This document shows, one piece after another, positions 7,471 through 13,822 of a stretch of DNA of 25,798 bases. Positions within the stretch are counted from its first letter, which is position 1. Each line of letters starts with the position of its first letter. Under the pieces are notes generated by a model, which was given only the letters and a program-made list of their open reading frames with translations, was not told the origin of the DNA and made no database searches. The stretch spans positions 1-25,798 of IMG/VR virus record IMGVR_UViG_3300009320_000107; one strand, given 5' to 3'. A program made the position numbers and the translations under genes. This DNA is from a virus.

Positions 7471-7508
7471 ATCTACATTTTTTGTATATGATCATCTACA
7501 TTTGTAGT
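7471..7508 (-). promoter_or_regulatory. Tandem upstream element at the early promoter
   Basis: Read on the minus strand there are two direct copies of CTACAAAYGTAGATGA-like sequence: a clean CTACAAATGTAG at 7507-7496 and a weaker one with two extra bases at 7487-7472. The same tandem pair, in the same orientation to the promoter, precedes the late promoter at 8859 (8800-8833). Distances to the -10 are 68 and 48 bp here versus 58 and 38 bp there, one helical turn apart. Confidence 0.7.
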
Positions 7509-7521
7509 ATGGGTTGATTTA

Positions 7522-7816
7522 TGTGTGGTTAAAAAGGTACAAGAAAAGCTGAAGGGTACGAAAGAGTACCCCTTCATCAAATGAATTGTGTAATAAAATC
7601 AGTATGTTATGGCTCAAAAGTACAAAAGTACGGATTTTTGATACTTTTCCTAAACTTACTTAAGGGGGGTCCTTTTGGCGTGTACTTTATATTTTTCTTA
7701 TATTTTTGTACTTTTGTACCTTTTAGTCATAACATACTGATTTTATTGAATATACGTTTTTTGTAAAAAGTACAAATCAAATCAGCAAAAAAGTTTCGTA
7801 CCTTTTTTACCACACA
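7522..7816. repeat. Large quasi-palindrome with clustered GTAC motifs
   Basis: Inner arms 7592-7631 and 7708-7747 match as inverted repeats in 37 of 40 positions. Outer arms 7522-7540 and 7798-7816 match in 18 of 19. Both pairs share the same centre near 7669, so the whole is one diverged palindrome of about 295 bp. Ten GTAC tetramers, mostly flanked by A/T runs, lie within it (7537 to 7801), against about one expected. A smaller hairpin (GAAGGGTAC with GTACCCCTTC) is at 7551-7575. The region is AT-rich and has no convincing gene. A replication origin or multi-site regulator target is possible. Confidence 0.75.
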
Positions 7817-7848
7817 AAAATGACCGAATTAACTCTTTTGGTCGTGCT

Positions 7849-7937
7849 AGCCACAACGTCCACCTTGCCAAGCTGGATGACAGCCGCAACTTCCATTTTG
7901 CTAAGCTGGATGACAGCCACAACGTCTGATTTGCCAA
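7849..7937. repeat. 33-bp tandem repeat (2.7 copies)
   Basis: Units at 7849-7881, 7882-7914 and a partial 7915-7937. Units 1 and 2 differ at 5 of 33 positions, and AAGCTGGATGAC at the end is identical. The unit is a multiple of three and stays open on both strands. On the minus strand a 51-codon frame (7962 to 7807, ATG inside the terminator stem) would encode two 11-residue repeats (KSDVVAVIQLS, KMEVAAVIQLG) and part of a third, but it lacks a ribosome binding site. No plus-strand start was found. It may be a minisatellite or a remnant of a repeat-coding gene. Confidence 0.7.
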
Positions 7938-7949
7938 TAAATGAGAGAA

Positions 7950-7983
7950 ATAAAAAACCCATCCTCTTTTCAGAGGATGGGTT
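7950..7983 (-). terminator. Rho-independent terminator of the regulator gene
   Basis: AACCCATCCTCT (7956-7967) pairs perfectly with AGAGGATGGGTT (7972-7983) around a 4-base loop. On the minus strand it is followed by a run of six T (complement of 7952-7957). It lies 23 bp after the stop of the gene at 8006-8287 and isolates it from the early operon. Confidence 0.93.
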
Positions 7984-8005
7984 CCCAGCTGGTTAGTATG
8001 TTATT

Positions 8006-8287
8006 CTAATAGGTCCAATCTTCAAGAAACTTTTGACCTTTAGAATTTGTTGCAATACTGTAACCATCTTTTTTCAAGTAACATAGTTGAGAACTCACAT
8101 TCTTATTGGAAATGTTAAGTTCTTCAGCAATGTCATAGATTTCAGTAGGTTCTCTCTCAAGAATTGCCAAAACCTCTTCTTTCCTTCCAGGACCTGTTTT
8201 GGTTCTGCCTGCTTTAAGTTTGGCATTCTCAATCATTAGTGTCTCCACCATTTCGTTCAACTCTCTAATTGTTCTTTGATACATCAT
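8006..8287 (-). CDS. Winged-helix regulator with N-terminal coiled coil
   Basis: 93 aa from the first of two adjacent ATGs (8287 or 8284); AGGTGGAG precedes them. The frame opens upstream to a TTG at 8344, which lacks a ribosome binding site. Residues 1-27 form a leucine-rich helix (RTIRELNEMVETLMIENAKL), probably for dimerisation. Residues about 35-92 form a winged helix (EVLAILEREPTEIYDIAEEL, then NVSSQLCYLKKDGYSI). The domain resembles the N-terminus of the 158-aa early protein (shared SQ-x2-YL core). The gene stands alone, with its own promoter and terminator. TACCAC dyads lie against its -35 (8381-8395) and in its leader (8302-8316), suggesting self-control; the same dyad is repeated in the array upstream. 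Activator versus repressor cannot be told. Confidence 0.78.
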   Translation of the reverse strand: MMYQRTIRELNEMVETLMIENAKLKAGRTKTGPGRKEEVLAILEREPTEIYDIAEELNISNKNVSSQLCYLKKDGYSIATNSKGQKFLEDWTY

Positions 8288-8301
8288 ACTCTCCACCTTT
8301 C

Positions 8302-8316
8302 CACCACTTTGTGGTG
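8302..8316. promoter_or_regulatory. TACCAC-type dyad in the regulator's leader
   Basis: CACCACTTTGTGGTG: perfect 6-bp arms with a 3-bp centre, immediately upstream of the regulator's ribosome binding site (complement of 8291-8302). Probable autoregulatory operator. Confidence 0.7.
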
Positions 8317-8352
8317 CCTTATGTTTGATTGAGATTATTCTCAACCAATTAT

Positions 8353-8380
8353 AATATAGTCATTGATTTGAAAATGTAAA
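8353..8380 (-). promoter_or_regulatory. Promoter of the winged-helix regulator
   Basis: Minus-strand TTTACA (-35, 8375-8380), 16 bp, TATATT (-10, 8353-8358), with AATGAC before the -10 as in the other early promoters. A dyad (8381-8395) touches the -35. Confidence 0.65.
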
Positions 8381-8395
8381 TACCACAAAGTAGTA
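8381..8395. promoter_or_regulatory. TACCAC-type dyad abutting the regulator's -35
   Basis: TACCACAAAGTAGTA, one mismatch from a perfect dyad. Its edge is directly adjacent to the -35 box, so a bound protein would contact or block RNA polymerase. Confidence 0.65.
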
Positions 8396-8447
8396 CTTGT
8401 GAAAATAATTATCATTCTTATTATGAATGGGATTCATTGTAAGTACA

Positions 8448-8696
8448 TACCACTTTGTGGTTATATACCACTATGTAGTATGGCCATACTATACACCACC
8501 ATGTGATATACCACAATGTAGTGGAGCCACAACATTTGGTTATATACCACGACGTGGTGTACCACAGTGTGGCCAAGCCACAACCATTGGTGATAGTGCC
8601 ACATCGTGGTGTACCACATTATAATAGTACATCAGACTTTGCCTCACCATACCACAACGTGGTGCCGGCCCTGGGTGGTGGTACCACATTGTGGCG
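8448..8696. repeat. Array of TACCACNNNGTGGTR dyads with 51-53 bp period
   Basis: Dyads of 15 bp start at 8448, 8466, 8494, 8509, 8545, 8560, 8597, 8612 (left half only), 8650 and 8682; the three central bases vary freely. From 8494 they are arranged as back-to-back pairs 15 bp apart. Pair starts at 8494, 8545, 8597 and 8650 are 51, 52 and 53 bp apart, about five helical turns. A looser element (AGCCACAACATTTGGT, AGCCACAACCATTGGT) fills the same place in the first two units. A perfect 16-bp palindrome (8476-8491) overlaps the second dyad. No gene is credible here. Candidate operator array, iteron-like origin or packaging site. From 8697 to 8799 I see nothing definable. Confidence 0.85.
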
Positions 8697-8799
8697 GGAA
8701 ATCGGTACGTAGACAAGGGCCCAGGGGCAAGATTTCGTGTCCACACACGCGGGAACGTTCATTTCACATATGCGCAAAGTTAAAATGATAAAAACCCCG

Positions 8800-8833
8800 T
8801 CTACAAATGTAGATGACCTTCTACAAACGTAGA
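8800..8833 (+). promoter_or_regulatory. Tandem upstream element at the late promoter
   Basis: Two direct copies 20 bp apart: TCTACAAATGTAGA (8800-8813) and TCTACAAACGTAGA (8820-8833), each followed by TGAC. Each is also an inverted repeat. They end just upstream of where the -35 box of the late promoter should be. The same pair occurs upstream of the early promoter (7471-7508). Confidence 0.75.
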
Positions 8834-8835
8834 TG

Positions 8836-8864
8836 ACTAAAAGGCTTTACAAAGCATATATAAT
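8836..8864 (+). promoter_or_regulatory. Late rightward promoter with weak -35
   Basis: A consensus -10 TATAAT (8859-8864) has only ACTAAA at 17-bp spacing (8836-8841) as -35. With two protein-binding-type repeats centred near -44 and -64, this looks like an activator-dependent promoter for the virion operon. The RNA would start near 8870. Confidence 0.55.
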
Positions 8865-8884
8865 GTGGTATGATGGTATTAATA

Positions 8885-9394
8885 ATGGAAACTCCAACCA
8901 CAAATTGGGATTTGGTGAGAATTCAATATGAATTATTTGGGACAAGCGTTCCCCAAATAGCCCATGACAATGATATTCCACCCGCCCTCGTCGATTTAAA
9001 AATCCAAGAGTGTGAGTGGAAACGTAATAAGCTAGCCCAAGAGTCCTTCGATCTAGCTACTGTTGAATCCCTCGAGAACATAACAGAGGAGCTACTCGAA
9101 CACGTCAAAGAACGAATTAACGTAGTTTCACTCCTCAAACAAGAATCCCTCAATCCTCTCTATATCAAACTCGAGGTTAAGTTATTACACAAAGCCATCG
9201 AGATTGCGGAACAGATGTCTGCAACAGGCGATAAAGCAGCTAACCAACTCCGCGCCCTCACAGTAGCCTTACAAAACCTTTTGGCCCAAAATCGGGTTTT
9301 GGGGATCGGGCAGAAGACGATTGAGGAATCTGACAATAAATTAGTTGTACAAATTATGAACCAGGTTATGGTGGCGAAAGATGAAGGCGAGTAA
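8885..9394 (+). CDS. Terminase small subunit
   Basis: 169 aa. DNA-recognition subunit of the packaging motor. The N-terminal LVRIQYELFGTSVPQIAHDN with PPALVDLKIQECEW is the helix-turn-helix typical of small terminases; the rest is helical (oligomerisation core, about 55-140) with a C-terminal IEESDNKLVVQIMNQ segment of the kind that contacts the large subunit. It precedes the large terminase gene. The start is uncertain: ATG 8885 gives the natural N-terminus, but ATGs at 8870 and 8873 are in frame and none has a clear ribosome binding site. With the predicted RNA start near 8870 the message would be almost leaderless. Confidence 0.8.
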   Translation: METPTTNWDLVRIQYELFGTSVPQIAHDNDIPPALVDLKIQECEWKRNKLAQESFDLATVESLENITEELLEHVKERINVVSLLKQESLNPLYIKLEVKLLHKAIEIAEQMSATGDKAANQLRALTVALQNLLAQNRVLGIGQKTIEESDNKLVVQIMNQVMVAKDEGE

Positions 9395-9572
9395 ATGTTC
9401 AATAATCGGATGTGAGTTTATGCAGTACCTTGATAGGCTCTTGATCATTAAGAATGAGGAAACCGGAGAAGAGGAGTCAGCGATACTGGGGCTGTGCAAG
9501 ACGCATATGAACATGGAGTTAACTAATATTCATGTAGCGGGAACTGATGTCAACAATAAAACTTCCATATAG
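9381..9572 (+). CDS. Small cysteine-containing protein between the terminase genes
   Basis: 63 aa, unnamed. Cysteines and histidine are spaced like a small zinc site: C6-x4-C11 near the start and C39-x2-H42 (CKTH) further on, separated by a strand pair. It overlaps the small terminase by 14 bp and the large terminase by 26 bp, so it is probably translated by coupling. The ribosome binding site is weak. It might assist packaging, but nothing in the sequence proves it. Confidence 0.6.
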   Translation: MKASKCSIIGCEFMQYLDRLLIIKNEETGEEESAILGLCKTHMNMELTNIHVAGTDVNNKTSI

Positions 9573-10947
9573 GTTTGAGTTACGGGATTACCAAGTAGAA
9601 CCTTGGAATGCTGTGATAGAAGATGACTTCCATCGAGGGGTTATGGTAGTCCCTCGTAGGAATGGGAAAGATATTCTTTGCTGGAATTTGATGATTGCGA
9701 AGGCAATGAAACGGCGGGCGCTCTACTTTTACATCGGTCCTTTCTATAATCAAATTCGGCAAATCATTTGGGAGGGTGTAGATAAGACGGGTCGTAGGTT
9801 CCTCGACTATATCCCAGACAGTATAGTCGAATCCAAAACGAAACTGGACATGAGGATTACGTTAAGGAACGGAAGCCAAATCAAGTTGTTAGGCTCGGAC
9901 AACATTGATGCGATTGTGGGGACCAATCCATTCGGCATCGTTTTTACGGAATTCTCATTACATAAACCTGAGGCTTGGTCCTATCTACGCCCTATCCTAG
10001 CTGAGAATGGAGGATGGGCTTTATTCAATGGAACGCCACGTGGACATAACCACTTCTACGAGAATTATAATTATGCTCTCGGAAAGGAGAACTGGTATTC
10101 ACAGTTTCTTACCCGGGATGATACAGGTATACCTTCTTTGGAAGCGATTCAAGAGGATCGTGAATCTGGTATGCCTGAGGAGCTCATACAACAAGAATAC
10201 TACTGTTCGTGGGAAGCAGGCCTTGTGGGCTCGTATTATGCGGATATCATCAATGCTGCCAAGGCAGCAGGTCGTATCGGACCCGTACCGCATGAGCCCC
10301 AATTGCCTGTGTATACCGCCTGGGATTTAGGATGGGATGATTCCACGACTTGTATTTTTTATCAACTCATGGGGAATAGACGGAATATAATTGATTGTTA
10401 TACTAATCGCAATAAACTGATTAAGCATTACGCGGGAGTTGTGACCAATAAACCTTATGGTTATCGTGAACATGCGTTTCCCCATGATGTTAAAGTACAC
10501 GAACAGATTGCAGGTATCACTCGGTTAGAAGAGTTTGAGAACCATGGAGTAAAACCAATACTACCAATCAAACGTCGTAAATTCTTGGGCGACGCACACC
10601 AAGAAGCAATTAATAATGTTCGGGCTTCTTTACAAAAGAGTTGGATTGACGAGGAACTGTGTTATGAGTTCATAGAAGCTCTTAAGACATATCGTCGTGA
10701 ATATGATCCTAAGTTAAAGAAGTTTAAAGATAATCCTGTAAAAGACTGGTCTGTTCATTTTGCAGATGCTAAACGTATGATGGCACATGCGTGTGATTTA
10801 TTACCTAGCTCTACTGCTCCATGGAATCAACCGCATATGATGGACCCCAGAGCTCGACAATTAATGGAGCAACAGACTCGAATGAACGAATTATATACGG
10901 ATCCTAATAATTACGATCCTTTCACCCATGAGGTGCACTATGGCTAG
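9547..10947 (+). CDS. Terminase large subunit
   Basis: 466 aa. ATP-driven DNA packaging motor and nuclease. ATPase part: Walker A-like P36-RRNGK41-D and Walker B GIVFTE135, with T in place of the usual first aspartate. The coupling motif NGTPRGHNHFYE follows. The RNase H-like nuclease domain shows TAWDLGWDDST (D260, D264/D265) and a final metal ligand D407 in HFADAKRMMAH. Length is typical for podovirus terminases. The weak GCGGGAA before ATG 9547 and the 26-bp overlap suggest coupling to the preceding small gene. Confidence 0.93.
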   Translation: MSTIKLPYRFELRDYQVEPWNAVIEDDFHRGVMVVPRRNGKDILCWNLMIAKAMKRRALYFYIGPFYNQIRQIIWEGVDKTGRRFLDYIPDSIVESKTKLDMRITLRNGSQIKLLGSDNIDAIVGTNPFGIVFTEFSLHKPEAWSYLRPILAENGGWALFNGTPRGHNHFYENYNYALGKENWYSQFLTRDDTGIPSLEAIQEDRESGMPEELIQQEYYCSWEAGLVGSYYADIINAAKAAGRIGPVPHEPQLPVYTAWDLGWDDSTTCIFYQLMGNRRNIIDCYTNRNKLIKHYAGVVTNKPYGYREHAFPHDVKVHEQIAGITRLEEFENHGVKPILPIKRRKFLGDAHQEAINNVRASLQKSWIDEELCYEFIEALKTYRREYDPKLKKFKDNPVKDWSVHFADAKRMMAHACDLLPSSTAPWNQPHMMDPRARQLMEQQTRMNELYTDPNNYDPFTHEVHYG

Positions 10948-12637
10948 TACGGCCAAAGTAATACAACATAACTTTCGACCACATATGCCTGAAGATATTG
11001 TTACTCGGCATATTACTCGAGGTGACGCTCTTAAATCTGAGCGAGGGGTGTTTGAAACGCAGTGGCAGGAAATTGCGGAACGTATATTTCCTGAGAATGC
11101 GAATTTCACATATACTGCGTCTATGGGTGAAAAGAGGATGACTCGGATTTTTGATTCTACCCCAATTCACGCTAATATGCTTTTATCTTCTGGTCTTTTT
11201 TCTTTATTGACGAGTTCTGCTAACCAGTGGTTCCAGCTGTCTACTGCTGATCTTATGAGAATGGCAGAAAAAGAAATTGCCATGTACCTGGATGAAGTAT
11301 CTAAGATTTTATATCATGAGATTCAACGCCCTGAAGCTGGTTTTACTACAGCTATTCATGAAGGGTATTTAGATTATGGTGCTTTTGGTAATCTTATTAT
11401 GTTTGTATCTGAGTCTATTCGTTCTAATTCTCTACTGTTTACTTCGCTTCCTCTTAATGAGTGTATGTTTGTCGAGAATGAAGAAAATCGTGTGGACACT
11501 TTGTATCGTATTTATAACCGTTCTTGCAAGCAGTTGTACGATAAATTTGGTATGGAAGCTCTTGCACCTCAAGTCCAAGACCTTTTAGATAAAGGTAAAA
11601 TGGATCGGAAGATAGATTGTTACCATATCATAATGCCTCGTAAAGATTTTGATTTCACAGCCCCTATCAATACACGAATGCCGTTTGGTTCTATATATAT
11701 TGATAAAAAACATAAGCATGTAATTGCTGAAAGTGGGTTTCATGAACTACCTTTTATGGCAGCTCGCTTCTACAAGGCCTCGCATGAGGTTTATGGGAGA
11801 GGTCCTGGCAACACAACTTTGCCTGACGTTAAGATGCTTATGGATGTTGCAAAGACAACAATCAGAGCTGCTCAGAAATCGATTGATCCACCACTTATGG
11901 CCCCAGATCAAGGATTCCTTAACCCGCCTAGAACCACACCGGGAGGGATTAACTTCTATCGACGTGGGACCACTGACAGAATTGAACCAATTCAATTTGG
12001 TTCCAACCCAGGAATGGGAATTGAGTACTCCCAAAGCCTACATGAGAGGATTAAAGATCATTTCTTCATAGATCAGATGCAATTACACCAAGGTCCTCAG
12101 ATGACTGCAACAGAGGTATTACAGAGGACAGAAGAAAAATTGAGATTGATGGGCCCACTTCTTGGTCGGATACAAACGGAACTTCTCGGTCCCATGATAC
12201 AAAGATGTTATAATTTGTTAAAACGTGCCGGCAAATTACCACCTGTACCGGTTTCTTTAGAAGGCGAACCATTAAAAATAATTTATACTTCTCCGATTGC
12301 TCGAGCCCAAGAGCAGATTGAAGCAAATGGTATTGTTCGTATGCTTCAGGTTATTGAGCCTCTTTTAGACCGATCTCCCCAGACTGTAGATGTCATAGAC
12401 TCAGATGAAATTGCTCGAGGTGTCGGAGATATGTTCAGCGTAAGTCGTAAATATTTTAAAGATCAAACTGAGGTTGATGCTAAACGAGCAGCTGATGCAA
12501 AAGCTATTAAAGATGCTCAAGAAGCTGAGAATCTTGCCAAGGTTGGTAAAGGTCTCCCTGGAGTTATGCAAGCAGGTAAAGATATGGGAGAAGCAGGTAT
12601 TGATCCAGCAGAACTACAGAGGGTAATAAGTGAGTAG
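10940..12637 (+). CDS. Portal / head-to-tail connector protein
   Basis: 565 aa, member of the T7 gp8-like head-tail connector family (PF12236 type). Recognisable stretches include SERGVFETQWQEIAERIFPE near the N-terminus, the NRVDTLYRIYN strand-helix, YGRGPGNTTLPDVK mid-protein, and QLHQGPQMTATEVLQR in the clip/stem part. It forms the dodecameric vertex through which DNA enters and leaves. ATG 10940 is preferred over 10928 because GAGGTG is correctly spaced; it overlaps the terminase stop by 8 bp. The C-terminal ~70 residues are alanine/lysine-rich and helical, as is usual. Confidence 0.93.
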   Translation: MASTAKVIQHNFRPHMPEDIVTRHITRGDALKSERGVFETQWQEIAERIFPENANFTYTASMGEKRMTRIFDSTPIHANMLLSSGLFSLLTSSANQWFQLSTADLMRMAEKEIAMYLDEVSKILYHEIQRPEAGFTTAIHEGYLDYGAFGNLIMFVSESIRSNSLLFTSLPLNECMFVENEENRVDTLYRIYNRSCKQLYDKFGMEALAPQVQDLLDKGKMDRKIDCYHIIMPRKDFDFTAPINTRMPFGSIYIDKKHKHVIAESGFHELPFMAARFYKASHEVYGRGPGNTTLPDVKMLMDVAKTTIRAAQKSIDPPLMAPDQGFLNPPRTTPGGINFYRRGTTDRIEPIQFGSNPGMGIEYSQSLHERIKDHFFIDQMQLHQGPQMTATEVLQRTEEKLRLMGPLLGRIQTELLGPMIQRCYNLLKRAGKLPPVPVSLEGEPLKIIYTSPIARAQEQIEANGIVRMLQVIEPLLDRSPQTVDVIDSDEIARGVGDMFSVSRKYFKDQTEVDAKRAADAKAIKDAQEAENLAKVGKGLPGVMQAGKDMGEAGIDPAELQRVISE

Positions 12638-12884
12638 TTTTTTTAATCGGATAAAAAATAAAAATGTACATCAAGCATATAGAGATTTGTTTGATATGGA
12701 TAACCCAACAGTTAGAGCTGTTTTACAAGATATGTGTAAAGCTCATGGAGTTTTTGATGGAGGGTTTGATCCAGATCCATATGTGCATGCTATGCACGGG
12801 GGTGAGCGTAACGTAGTGTTACGTATATTTTCTATAATCAGATCTACACCAGAAGAAATTGTAGATTTATCACAGGAGGGATAA
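12630..12884 (+). CDS. Bbp19-like small head protein
   Basis: 84 aa starting at GTG 12630, with GAGGG 6 bases upstream and an 8-bp overlap with the portal gene. The pattern YRDLFDMDNPTVRAVLQDMC, HGVF and RNVVLRIFSII matches the small phage proteins typified by Bordetella phage BPP-1 Bbp19, found between portal and scaffold genes. The precise role is not established; position suggests head morphogenesis. Confidence 0.72.
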   Translation: MSSFFNRIKNKNVHQAYRDLFDMDNPTVRAVLQDMCKAHGVFDGGFDPDPYVHAMHGGERNVVLRIFSIIRSTPEEIVDLSQEG

Positions 12885-12887
12885 TTT

Positions 12888-13724
12888 ATGAGTGGTGAAG
12901 GACAAGACCAAAACGCTGGTAACCAGGATGGTGCTGGTCAGGGTGATGATAATCTTGGATGGCGAGCTGATTTGCCAGAAGATATCAGAACAAATGAAAC
13001 TCTGGCAAAATTTACTGATGTAAATGGCTTAGCTCAAGGATACATTAATGCTGAGCAACTTATAGGCCGGGATAAGATTCCAATGCCTAAAACTGATGAT
13101 GAATGGGAAAGCACATATACTCGGTTAGGTCGTCCAGAAACTGATGCTGAGTATGCTATGCCTATTAGTGATAACTTTGAACCGGCTGTTCAAGAGGCCT
13201 TAAAATTGGATATTGATGTTATGAGACCTATGTTTCATAAGTTAGGTCTTAATAACAAGCAAGCTACTAATTTATTTACTGAGTATTCTAACTTAGTAGA
13301 TCAAAAAATTAAAGAAGTTAAGGAAGGCGCTATTACTGCTAAAACAAATGCAGAGGTTGAATTGAAAGCTGAATTCGGCCAAGGATATGAAGGTAAAATG
13401 GTTTTAGCTAATCGTGCCGCTGAAGCTATTGGTGGAAAAGAACTTCTTGATTTATTTGATTCTACTGAGATTGGGAGCCATCCAACTATGGTTAAGGCTT
13501 TTATTAAGATCGGTGAACGTATGTCTGAAGAGCTCGGTCTTGATAAAGATACTGGAGCACAAACTCAATCTAAAGAAAGCATGCAAGCTGATATAGATGA
13601 ATTGATGACAAGTGAAGCATATTTAACTGCTGATCATCCAGGACATGCTGCTGCAGTTCTTAAAGTTAATAAACTTATGGGGTACATTCATGGAACTGCC
13701 CCTGTTTCAATAAGTTTAACCTAA
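12888..13724 (+). CDS. Capsid scaffolding protein
   Basis: 278 aa, acidic. The Gln/Gly/Asn-rich N-terminus (about 1-22) is disordered. It is followed by WRADLPEDIRTNETLAKF, GYINAEQLIGRDKIPMP and WESTYTRLGRPETDAEY, a conserved start for podovirus scaffolds. The centre is helical (IKEVKEGAITAKTNAEVELK). It lies directly before the major capsid gene, the standard location. It would guide procapsid assembly and then leave the head. GGAGGG precedes ATG 12888. Confidence 0.85.
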   Translation: MSGEGQDQNAGNQDGAGQGDDNLGWRADLPEDIRTNETLAKFTDVNGLAQGYINAEQLIGRDKIPMPKTDDEWESTYTRLGRPETDAEYAMPISDNFEPAVQEALKLDIDVMRPMFHKLGLNNKQATNLFTEYSNLVDQKIKEVKEGAITAKTNAEVELKAEFGQGYEGKMVLANRAAEAIGGKELLDLFDSTEIGSHPTMVKAFIKIGERMSEELGLDKDTGAQTQSKESMQADIDELMTSEAYLTADHPGHAAAVLKVNKLMGYIHGTAPVSISLT

Positions 13725-13817
13725 GCAGATAAGGTTACGGCCCCTGCACTATTTTATTTAGGGCCTCCTTTGTGGAGACAACCCAACTGTAATTCGGATT
13801 AACTCTAACAAAGGAGG
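13717..13817 (+). promoter_or_regulatory. Structured leader that can hide the capsid ribosome binding site
   Basis: CCTCCTTTGT (13764-13773) is perfectly complementary over 10 bases to ACAAAGGAGG (13808-13817), which is the capsid gene's ribosome binding site. An upstream GGCCC (13739-13743) can pair with GGGCC (13761-13765) and so compete for the same strand. A third small hairpin (TAACCT 13717-13722 with AGGTTA 13732-13737) covers the scaffold stop codon. The layout allows two alternative folds, one closed and one open for translation. No ligand can be named. Confidence 0.55.
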
Positions 13818-13822
13818 TTATC

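Noticed and set aside
7549-7580. Hairpin GAAGGGTAC/GTACCCCTTC as a terminator
   Set aside because: No proper T run on either strand and no gene ends nearby; treated as part of the palindrome.
7581-7766. 61-aa plus-strand open frame inside the palindrome
   Set aside because: No ribosome binding site, composition is that of translated A/T-rich DNA (phenylalanine and leucine runs), and it spans both inverted arms.
8448-8696. Possible CRISPR array
   Set aside because: Repeats are 15-bp dyads with variable centres and paired spacing; there are no uniform repeats of 25 bp or more with unique spacers and no cas genes.
8427-8788. Several overlapping 60-69 aa open frames on both strands within the dyad array
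   Set aside because: They arise from the repeated TACCAC/GTGGTG text, have no ribosome binding sites and encode low-complexity repeats of V-P-H type.
13739-13775. GGCCC/GGGCC stem as an intrinsic terminator before the capsid gene
   Set aside because: The stem is short, its loop is long and the following TCCTTTG is a poor U tract; an alternative-fold leader explains it better.
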